A stretch of DNA of 64,000 nucleotides from Winogradskyella costae (GTDB taxonomy: Bacteria > Bacteroidota > Bacteroidia > Flavobacteriales > Flavobacteriaceae), in assembly GCF_013403865.1 (NCBI RefSeq), contig NZ_JABFDK010000009.1, positions 62,001-126,000 on the forward strand, read 5' to 3'. Every line of letters starts with the position of its first letter. Within the stretch, counting starts at the first letter, position 1. A program made the position numbers and the translations under genes. The notes beneath the pieces were generated by a model. The model did not search any database. It was not told the origin of the DNA and saw only the letters and a program-made list of their open reading frames with translations. Shown one piece after another: positions 18,095 through 26,200 of this stretch.

Positions 18095-19042
18095 ATGCAA
18101 ACCAAACTTACTGAATTACTCGATATTAAATACCCAATTATCCAAGCGCCAATGTTTCTAGTTTCTAATGTAGCCATGGTAACAGAAGCGATGAAGGCGG
18201 GGATTGCGGGGTGTATACCGGCATTAAACTATAGAACGTTAGATGAGTTAAGGACAGCTATAAAAGAGCTAAAAGCTAATAAGGTGAAAGGCGGTTCTTA
18301 TGGATTCAATTTAATTGTAAACAAATCCAATGTTAAGTACAAAGGGCAATTAGAAGTGATATGTGAAGAAGGTTGCGATTTTATCATTACCTCTTTGGGT
18401 AGTCCGGAAGAAACGATTAGACAGGCACATGCTGTAGGTATAAAAGTGTTTTGTGATGTTACGGATTTAAGATTTGCTAAAAAGGTTGAGCAATTAGGTG
18501 CAGACGCTGCAATTGCTGTAAATAACGAAGCTGGCGGGCATAGGGGTAATTTATCGCCAGAGGACTTAACAAGTTTATTAAATAAAGAATTATCAATTCC
18601 TGTAATTTCTGCAGGAGGAGTAGGCTGCAAATCAGATATAGATAGAATGTTAAACTATGGAGCAGAAGGAGTTTCTGTTGGAAGTCCTTTTATCGCCTCA
18701 ATTGAAGCTGGTGTAACAGACGACTATAAACAGGCGTGTGTAGATTACGGTGAAAAAGACATTATAATGACAGAACGAATTTCAGGCACTCCTTGTACTG
18801 TAATCAATACGCCTTATGTTCAAAAAATTGGAACTAAATCTACTTGGATTGAAAACCTTTTAAATAGAAATAAAAGCTTAAAAAAATGGGTGAAGATGAT
18901 TCGTTTTTCAATAGGAATGAAAGCTACCGAAAATGCTGCGAAAAAAGCGACTTACAAAACGGTTTGGGTTGCTGGGCCAAGTATTGAGCATACTACTGAA
19001 ATTCTACCTGTAAGCGCCATTGTAAATAAACTAGTCAATTAA
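18095..19042 (+). CDS. nitronate monooxygenase / 2-nitropropane dioxygenase family protein
   Basis: This is an FMN-binding TIM-barrel enzyme of the nitronate monooxygenase family, 315 residues. It begins with the family opening LLDIKYPIIQAPMFLVSN, has INNEAGGHRG-like residues (AVNNEAGGHRGNL) with the likely catalytic His, then IPVISAGGVG and GAEGVSVGSPFIAS, which bind the FMN phosphate. Natural substrates could be propionate-3-nitronate or other nitroalkanes, which sequence does not decide. Its stop codon shares one base with the start of the following small membrane protein gene, so the two are probably coupled. Confidence 0.9.
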   Translation: MQTKLTELLDIKYPIIQAPMFLVSNVAMVTEAMKAGIAGCIPALNYRTLDELRTAIKELKANKVKGGSYGFNLIVNKSNVKYKGQLEVICEEGCDFIITSLGSPEETIRQAHAVGIKVFCDVTDLRFAKKVEQLGADAAIAVNNEAGGHRGNLSPEDLTSLLNKELSIPVISAGGVGCKSDIDRMLNYGAEGVSVGSPFIASIEAGVTDDYKQACVDYGEKDIIMTERISGTPCTVINTPYVQKIGTKSTWIENLLNRNKSLKKWVKMIRFSIGMKATENAAKKATYKTVWVAGPSIEHTTEILPVSAIVNKLVN

Positions 19043-19476
19043 TGGCTACAACTTCTAACGTTATTAAATATATTGTATTGACTATTGTAATTTTAGGTGT
19101 TCTCGTGGTGGGAATTATACTCTTTTTTATTTTATACGAGTCTAAAAAAGATATATCCGATGAAGAACCCTATGTCTCTTTTTTAAATGAACCACAACTC
19201 GTAAAAGAAGTGAGTACTATTCGTTGGAATAAAGATAATCTACGTTTTAGTCATTATAATTTGGTAGTTAATGAAGATTCTAACTTAGATTACGAAGATG
19301 TAAAGTCTGTAAAACACTACCAACCAGGTGATGTTATTACGTTTCATGCCGCAAAATCGTATTTCAGTAATCACGTTGGTGAAAGTTATTATCTTATGGC
19401 TCGCGACACTTTAGATACAGGTGAAATTATAGAATTTCAATATTATTATACACCTAATGCCTTGCCTTTTAAATAA
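19042..19476 (+). CDS. small membrane-anchored protein of unknown function
   Basis: The 144-aa protein has one N-terminal membrane helix (residues about 8-34, VIKYIVLTIVILGVLVVGII) followed by a charged soluble domain with no motif I know (contains VKSVKHYQPGDVITFHAAKS). The ATG overlaps the stop codon of the nitronate monooxygenase gene by one base (TAATG). This implies coupled translation, but a shared function is not evident. Confidence 0.75.
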   Translation: MATTSNVIKYIVLTIVILGVLVVGIILFFILYESKKDISDEEPYVSFLNEPQLVKEVSTIRWNKDNLRFSHYNLVVNEDSNLDYEDVKSVKHYQPGDVITFHAAKSYFSNHVGESYYLMARDTLDTGEIIEFQYYYTPNALPFK

Positions 19477-19592
19477 TAACATACTACTTTAGAAAAAAGT
19501 TAATATATTTATTTCGAATTTTTTTCAATAATTGTCCTCTTTTATCTTTTGGTAAACGTCATAAGGATATAACTATTAAATTTTAAAAAATT

Positions 19593-19940
19593 ATGAAAGA
19601 TTTTATGATGATTTTCGTTGGTAAAGAGTATGTTGATTTAGGCATGTCACCAGAAGAGTTACAAAGCCGAATGGAAAAATGGTTTACTTGGGGAGCCAAA
19701 ATGGAACAAGCAGGCATTTTGAAAGAAGGCGAAGCTTTAACACCACAAATTAGACGTGTTACGGGTAAAGACAGAACCGTTACCGATTTAACCTCTGCAG
19801 AAGTTAAAGAAATAGTCGGTGGTTTTTATTTGATAAAAGCTAAGGATTTTGATGCCGTACAGGAAATTGCTAAAGATTTTCCGGATTATGATTTAGGAAA
19901 TACAGTGGAAATTCGTGAAATTATGGTGTTCGACCAATAA
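19593..19940 (+). CDS. YciI-like (DGPF-domain) protein, partner of ECF42-type sigma factor
   Basis: The 115-aa protein belongs to the YCII/DGPF family. It has the opening KDFMMIFVGKE, EEGEALTPQ-like text (KEGEALTPQIRRVTG), then KEIVGGFYLIKAKDFDAVQEIAK and a C-terminal VEIREIMVF. The namesake Asp-Gly-Pro-Phe is replaced by DLTS before AEVKEIVGG. Such genes lie beside ECF42-group sigma factors in many bacteria, and here the sigma gene follows by six bases. Its biochemical role is not established; it may be a signal or target protein of that sigma factor. Confidence 0.87.
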   Translation: MKDFMMIFVGKEYVDLGMSPEELQSRMEKWFTWGAKMEQAGILKEGEALTPQIRRVTGKDRTVTDLTSAEVKEIVGGFYLIKAKDFDAVQEIAKDFPDYDLGNTVEIREIMVFDQ

Positions 19941-19946
19941 TTAATA

Positions 19947-21175
19947 ATGGAACCAAAACTCATAGACCATCTTTTTCGCCATCACAGTGGAAAGATGGTT
20001 TCTGTTTTAACACGAATATTTGGATTGCAACATCTCGATATCATTGAAGATGCCGTACAAGACACCTTTATAAAAGCGAGCTTATCTTGGAGAAAAGAAC
20101 AACCAGAATATCCTGAAGCATGGCTCACAAAAGCAGCTAAAAATAGAGTTTTAGAACCTTAAAAGCTCAAAAGAATAATAGTCTTCATATTACGCAAGGG
20201 ACAGATGCCATCGCCATAAATGAATTGTTTTTAGATTCAGAAATTGAAGACGCTCAGCTCAGAATGATATTTACAGCGTGTCATCCAAAATTAGATGCTA
20301 TAGAGCGCATTTCATTTGCTTTAAAAACGGTTTCCGGATTCAGTATTAAAGAAATATCTTCTGCATTACTCACTAAAGAAGAAACGGTAAAAAAACGATT
20401 ATTACGTGCTCGCAAAGCGATTAAATCAGCTAATTTACAATTCAATATTCCACAAGGCAAAGACTTACAAGAACGCTTAGATAGCGTATTAGAAGTGTTA
20501 TACCTTATTTTTAATGAAGGGTTTCATTCTAATACTAAGGACCAGTTAATTAGAGAAGATCTATGTGGTGAAGCCTTACGTTTATGTCAATTATTACTCA
20601 ACCATAAACAAACACAATTACCAGAATGCTATGCGCTTTTTGCATTGTTTTGTTTTCATTCGGCAAGATTAGAAGCCAAAACAAACGTCAATAATGAAGT
20701 GCAAGATTTAAAACAACAAGACAGAGCCTTATGGCATATGCCATTAATTGAACTTGGCAATACTATGATGTTTAAAGCTGTGGAAACGGACTATTTTTCA
20801 TGTTATCATTATGAAGCCGCCATTGCTGCCGAACATTTAAAAGCTAAAACTTTTGAAGCTACCAATTGGAATAAAATTTTACAATGGTACCAAGCATTAT
20901 ATCGATTACAACCCATGGCATCGCACTTGTTAACTATGGCAGTAATTTCCATGCAAACTAAGGATTACAAAACAGCGAATGCGTATTTAAAACAATTAAA
21001 ACCTGAAGAATTAGAGCAACGTGCTTATTTATTTTACGCAGTAAAAGCAGATTATTATGCAGGAACCGATAATTTTGATGAAGCTTTGCTGCATATTAAC
21101 TTAGCTTTAGAAACAGTGACTAATACTTTAGAGAAAGTATATTTATTGAAGAAAAAAACAACTTGGACTTTATAG
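19947..21175 (+). pseudogene. ECF42-type sigma-70 factor with C-terminal TPR-like extension, interrupted by a frameshift
   Basis: Two adjacent frames together encode one sigma factor of about 409 residues. The first (19947-20162) holds region 2: HLFRHHSGKMVSVLTRIFGL, EDAVQDTFIKA and PEAWLTKAAKNRVLEP, then a stop at 20160. The second, open in the -1 frame from 20159, continues LKAQKNN, the linker QLRMIFTACHPKLD, and region 4 SGFSIKEISSALLTKEETVKKRLLRARKAI. A long helical C-terminal extension like that of ECF42 factors follows. One T is missing in the run CCTT-AAAAG near 20158-20163. The reading can be restored by adding one base, so it is either a recent mutation, a base-call error, or recoding. 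No classic slippery heptamer is present. Confidence 0.82.
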
Positions 21176-21203
21176 TTTTTACTTAAAAAAAAGAATCGAT
21201 TAC

Positions 21204-21920
21204 ATGACTTACACTGAAATCATAAACGGTCTATATGACTTACAAGATAAAGATAAAGTGGCATTTAAGGCAAAGAAATTCGGAGTTATCTCAAATAATT
21301 CCCTAGGCATTTATCACCAAGATTTAAAAGTAATAGCCAAGGACATTGGTTCAGATAATGAACTCGCTTTACAACTTTTTGATAGTGGTATTTATGAAGC
21401 CCGTCTATTATGCAGTAAACTATTTAAACCCAAAGATGTTACAGAAGACCTCATGGAAAAATGGGTGAAGACCTTTGAAAATTGGGAAATTTGCGATTCT
21501 TTTTGCATGGGATTGTTTTCAAAAAGTGACATTGCATCAGCCAAAATATTAGAATGGTCAAATAGAGATCCAGAATTTGAAAAAAGGGCAGCTTTTGCCA
21601 CTTTAGCATCGTATTGCATGGCAGACAAAACCTCAGATAACAACTTGTTTGAGCAATTTTTTACAATCATAAAACGCGAAGCCAATGATGATAAGATATA
21701 CGTTAAAAAAGCCGTGAATTGGGCTTTAAGAAACATCGGTAAACGTAATATTGACCTCAATAGAAAGGCCATAGAAGTGGCCAATGAAATCTTAGAATTT
21801 GAAAGTAAATCAGCCCAATGGATTGCCAAAAATGCTTTAACCGAATTACAGAAAGAAGGCATAAGAATGTCAGATTATCCGAGAGCTATTTATAGAATTC
21901 CGATTGTTAAGGTTCACTAA
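21204..21920 (+). CDS. AlkD-like DNA alkylation repair protein
   Basis: The 238-aa all-helical protein fits the AlkD family of HEAT-repeat DNA glycosylases, which excise alkylated bases such as 3-methyladenine. Visible features are FGVISNNSLGIYHQDLKVIAK, the Trp-rich EKWVKTFENWEICDSFCM, RDPEFEKRAAFATLASY and KKAVNWALRNIGKRN, which correspond to conserved helices of the family. The start at 21204 lies 28 bases after the sigma factor reading, so it may be co-transcribed with it. Activity is inferred from family membership. Confidence 0.82.
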   Translation: MTYTEIINGLYDLQDKDKVAFKAKKFGVISNNSLGIYHQDLKVIAKDIGSDNELALQLFDSGIYEARLLCSKLFKPKDVTEDLMEKWVKTFENWEICDSFCMGLFSKSDIASAKILEWSNRDPEFEKRAAFATLASYCMADKTSDNNLFEQFFTIIKREANDDKIYVKKAVNWALRNIGKRNIDLNRKAIEVANEILEFESKSAQWIAKNALTELQKEGIRMSDYPRAIYRIPIVKVH

Positions 21921-21956
21921 ATAAGACTGTTAATTAATTATTCATAATTAAAATAT

Positions 21957-22322
21957 ATGAAACTAAAACCAAAATCCATAAGACTATTTATTGGAGCTAA
22001 AGATTATAAGCTTTCAAGAGAATTTTATAAAGATTTAGGCTTTCAAGAATTTGTTATTTCTCATAACATGTCTGTATTTAAAACCGGAGAATTCGCCTTT
22101 TATTTACAAGATTATTACACCAAAGATTGGATTGATAATACTATGGTTTTTCTTGAAGTTGCTAATGTTCAACATCATTTAAAGCAATTGAAACAAAGTG
22201 GTTTAGTTGAACAGTATGAAAACGTGAGATGTTCAGAAATTGTCTATAACGATTGGGGAAATGAGTTTTTTCTTCATGACCCTTCAGGTATACTTTGGCA
22301 TTTTGGTGAATTCAACACATAA
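21957..22322 (+). CDS. VOC-family (glyoxalase-like) protein
   Basis: The 121-aa protein shows the vicinal oxygen chelate fold pattern: SIRLFIGAKDYKLSREFYKDLGF at the N-terminus, a middle FAFYLQDYYTKDW, and a C-terminal FFLHDPSGILWHFGEF with the usual metal-ligand-like residues. The family includes glyoxalase, dioxygenases and resistance proteins, so the substrate cannot be named. The start at 21957 is 36 bases after the AlkD-like gene, on the same strand. Confidence 0.82.
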   Translation: MKLKPKSIRLFIGAKDYKLSREFYKDLGFQEFVISHNMSVFKTGEFAFYLQDYYTKDWIDNTMVFLEVANVQHHLKQLKQSGLVEQYENVRCSEIVYNDWGNEFFLHDPSGILWHFGEFNT

Positions 22323-22365
22323 GTTAAATAACCGTTTTTAATAGCTTAATATTTTCATAAACTCT

Positions 22366-22381
22366 TGGCACTAAATTTGTT
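22366..22381 (+). promoter_or_regulatory. possible sigma-54-like or -7 type promoter upstream of ytxH-like gene
   Basis: TGGCAC (22366-22371), then five bases, then TTGTT (22377-22381) resembles the -24/-12 element TGGCAC-N5-TTGCA with the correct 10-base gap between GG and G. The invariant C of GC is a T. The same bases contain TAAATTTG (22372-22379), a match to the ordinary TAnnTTTG element. Which, if either, is used cannot be told. Confidence 0.35.
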
Positions 22382-22451
22382 TGTAACAAAATAGTCTGTT
22401 TTACGACGTATCATATAGAATACATGTTTAATTTTAAAAAAAAGAAAGGTT

Positions 22452-22772
22452 ATGATTGATAAAGGAGCATTAGTAGTAGGAGCGCTAATTGGAGCAGCGG
22501 CAGGCGTTTTATTAGCACCAGAAAAAGGCAGTGTTGCAAGAGATAAGCTTAAAAAAGAAGGTAAAGAGATTAAAGATCAAATCACTAATGATTTTACAGA
22601 AGTCAAAGAAGATTTATCTAAAGCAGCGTCTTCTGGTAAAGAGAAGTTTAAACAAGATTTAGAAGATTTCGCATCAAAGTCGAGTTATAAAACAGAGCAA
22701 GCCATTACGTTTTTAGAAAAGCAATTAGCGATTTTAAAAGATAAAAATAAAATCCTTCAGAAAACAAGTTAA
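22452..22772 (+). CDS. YtxH-domain stress protein
   Basis: The 106-aa protein begins with the YtxH signature: a short glycine/alanine-rich hydrophobic segment (residues 6-23, LVVGALIGAAAGVLLAPEKG). A charged amphipathic helix rich in Lys and Glu follows (KKEGKEIKDQITNDFTEVKE), ending near residue 100. Members are small membrane-associated proteins induced by general stress in Bacillus; the biochemical function is unknown. It is transcribed alone: a candidate promoter lies at 22366-22381 and a terminator at 22859-22890. Confidence 0.85.
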   Translation: MIDKGALVVGALIGAAAGVLLAPEKGSVARDKLKKEGKEIKDQITNDFTEVKEDLSKAASSGKEKFKQDLEDFASKSSYKTEQAITFLEKQLAILKDKNKILQKTS

Positions 22773-22858
22773 TGTGAAGCCCTAAATAAAATAACACGGA
22801 TTGGAATTCGCTGTGTAATTTGTTTTACACTTAGGGGGGATTATAGAATAATGTTGAT

Positions 22859-22890
22859 AAAGAGTGCTATTTATAGTGCTCTTTTTTTTT
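22859..22890 (+). terminator. rho-independent terminator after the YtxH gene
   Basis: AAAGAGTGCTA pairs with TAGTGCTCTTT (two G-U pairs in the middle) around a short loop, followed by ten T ending at 22890. It lies about 90 bases after the stop. Confidence 0.8.
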
Positions 22891-23245
22891 GTTAGAACTA
22901 TTCAGTTTTCAATATGCAATTTACGCCGTTTAGATATTTGTATTGATTATTATATTTTCTATAGTTATAGCGTATTATTTAGAAGTGTTCTTTTTAAACT
23001 AATTCACCTCAACTAAAGTGTGACATTTAGTAAAACTAACTAAAATTTTGTATTTTAACGTTTTATCTATACGTATTTGCCCCAAGTCATATTCGTCTTT
23101 TTTTTATTTATAAGTGACTCTTAATGAATTGAATGTGTCTCATGTTATATGTTAGTAAAATTTTGTAGTTAAAAATAAAACATAAGAAATATATCTAAAC
23201 GAATCGGTTTGTTAAACAGGTGTATGGACTATTGAAAAACGATTA
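22891..23245. other. gene-free leader of the ten-PAS kinase gene
   Basis: About 355 AT-rich bases lie between the YtxH terminator and the kinase start. I see no convincing open frame, tRNA or repeat. Sequences such as AAAATTTTGTA around 23040 and 23157 resemble -7 elements, but none has a clear -33 partner. Confidence 0.5.
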
Positions 23246-26200
23246 ATGAAGAGATTAGAACATTCAATTAAGAAAAGGTATTTATTATTTATATCTACAA
23301 TTATTTTGATCATTGTAGCTGCATTATTTATTCTTCAAAGCAGCGTTAATGATCAAAAAAAAGTGGCTTTATTAATTAGTAAGGCCTCTGAGCAGTGTTT
23401 GTTAAATGAACGCATGAACAGCCTGGTATATTCTTTTGAAAGTAGTGATGAGGATATTATTAGTTCAGAAACAAGAGAGCTTCTTAAAGGCTATGTCGAT
23501 GAATTTGAAAGTACACATCGCCATCTGGACTCTGTAAATAAGCAAGAAGGAGAAAGTAAGGTGTTAGATTCTTTACTTAAAATTACGGGCAGGCAATCTC
23601 AAAAAATTATAAGATCAAGTAGAAATATTATTAAGAATTCTGATAAAAATCTTATTGCTAAGGATACAGATATTATTGCGGAAGCAGAATTACCATATTT
23701 CCTAACGATGCAAGCTACTATTAAAAAGTATCAAGAACGTGCAGATGAAAATCTTGAAAATCTTTTACAAACGCTTTACTTCCTTGGGTTAGTTGCGATA
23801 TTGATATTAATGGGAGAATTCCTGTTTATCCTTATGCCTGCACTAAAGCAATTATTTGACCAAAATGATAAGCTCTTAAAAGTGAATAACGATTTAGCTA
23901 AATCTGAAGCTAGGGTAACAGAGAATTTATCAGAATTAACAAGTCTTAAAACAGACTTAGAGAAGAAAGACACTTACAATAGAGTATTTATTGAGCAGGC
24001 TCCTACTGCTATTGCTATGTTAGATAACGATATGAGATATATAGCGGTATCTCAACGTTGGATAACAGATTATAAAATGGAAGATGAAGATATTGTTGGT
24101 CGCAGTCATTATGATCTTTTCCCAGAAATAGGAGAGGAATGGAAAATGAATCATCAAAAGTGTTTAAATGGCGCCATTGACACTTGTGATGAAGCTCCCT
24201 TTGTTCGTGCAGATGGAACGGTACAATGGATCTTTTGGGATGTACGCCCTTGGTATATTTCTGAAGGTAAGATTGGCGGTTTGCTAATGCATACCGGTGA
24301 TATAACACATATCAAAGAAAAAGAAGATGAAAAAATTCGTGTAGAAAAAATTCTAGAAAAATCTAATGAGGTTTCTCGTATAGGGACATGGGATATAGAC
24401 TTAATAAAAAACACCATTTTTTGGAGTAAAATGGTTTACGAAATACATGAAGCACCTGAAGGTTTTCAACCATATTTGGAAAATGCAATAGAATTTTTTA
24501 AAGAAGGAATTAGCAGAGATACTATTAAAAAAGCCGTGAATGAAGCCATGGAAAACGGCACGTCTTATGATGTAGAAGTCGAATTAGTAACATTGAAAGG
24601 TAATATTGTTTGGACACGTGCTATTGGCCAAGCAGAAATAGTAGATGGAAAATGTATACGAGTTTTTGGAGTGTTTCAAGATGTAAATGAGAAGAAACTT
24701 TCTCAGATTGCTTTAAATAAAGCTCATACAGAGCTAAAAGCCATATTTAACTCTAAAGCGATTGCTATTGTTTCAACAACTAGAGATGGTATAATTAATA
24801 AATTTAATCCTGGGGCAGAAGTCTTAACGGGGTATTCTGCAGAAGAAATAATTGGTTTAGAAAGGCCTATTGTGTATCATTTAAGAAAGGAATTAGATGC
24901 CTTTACAGCAGATATAGCTAAGCAATATGGAAAAAGTCTTCTAGGTTTTAGTGCGCAAGAAGAATTAGCAAAATATGATGCTTACGATACGCGAGAATGG
25001 AATTATCTTAGAAAAGACGGATCCACTATCCCTGTTCAATTAACGCTAACTTCAATTAAAGACGAGAAAGGCAAGGTTATTGGATTTTTAGGGGTATCTA
25101 CAGATGTGTCAGAAAAAAGAATGGCTCAAAATGAGTTGTTGCAAAAGAATAAACAATTAAATTTTGCTGAAGAGATTACATTATTAGGAAATTGGCAATG
25201 GGATTTAGCGACTGGAAATATTGAGAGCTCTAAGAATCTATATAATATTTTTAACCTTAATAAAGATAATGATATTTTAAATTTTGAAATCTTTTTTGAT
25301 TTGGTTCATCCAGATGATAAAGATTTTGTGGATAAATATATAAAGGATATTATAGAGAAAAAAACGTTCAACAAGTTTACACACCGTATCATAACTGGTA
25401 ATGGAATGATAAAGATCATTCAGGTTTTAGGAGAGGTCATTACAAATGGTAAAGGAGAGGTTATAATAATAAATGGCACTAGTCAAGATATAACGGCAGC
25501 TAAAGGCGCTGAAATAGAATTGAATAATGCGCATATGCAGTTAAAAGCGATTTTTAATTCTGGCCCTATTGCAATTGTCTCTACGGATAATAATGGTGTA
25601 TTTAGTCATTTTAATAGTGGAGCCGAACATTTGTTAGGCTATTCAACTGAAGAAATGGTTGGATTACAAAGTCCTGAAATTTATCATTTGGAAGAGGAGT
25701 TAGATCAATTTAGAATAGATATAGCAGAAAAATATGGTATAGACCCTGATGGGTTTGATCCGTATTTAGAATTATCAAAACGAAATGAATATGATACGCG
25801 AGAATGGACTTATATAAGAAAAGATAGTTCTACGTTTCCTGTAGAGTTAACCTTAACTGCAATTAGGAATGAGCAAGGTGAGAAAATTGGATTTTTGGGT
25901 GTGGCTTTTGATATTACGGAAAAGCAATTAGCAAAGAATGAGATTTTACGAAAAAATCAAATACTAAATTTTGCAGAGGAAATAACGCTGATGGGGAATT
26001 GGCAAGTAGATATTTCAAGAGGAACCGTTAAATGGTCAGCCAACCTTTATCGTATTTTTCAATTAGATGAAAACACATATACCACATTAAATACCTACTT
26101 AGAACACACGCATCCAGAGGATAAAGAGCGTGTCGCTGAGCATATGCTTAAGACTATTGAAGAAAAAACGTTTACCAATATATCACATAGGATTCAGTTA

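Noticed and set aside
20150..20170. Programmed -1 frameshift in the sigma factor gene
   Set aside because: No X-XXY-YYZ slippery heptamer in the correct frame and no obvious stimulator hairpin; a missing base is the simpler explanation.
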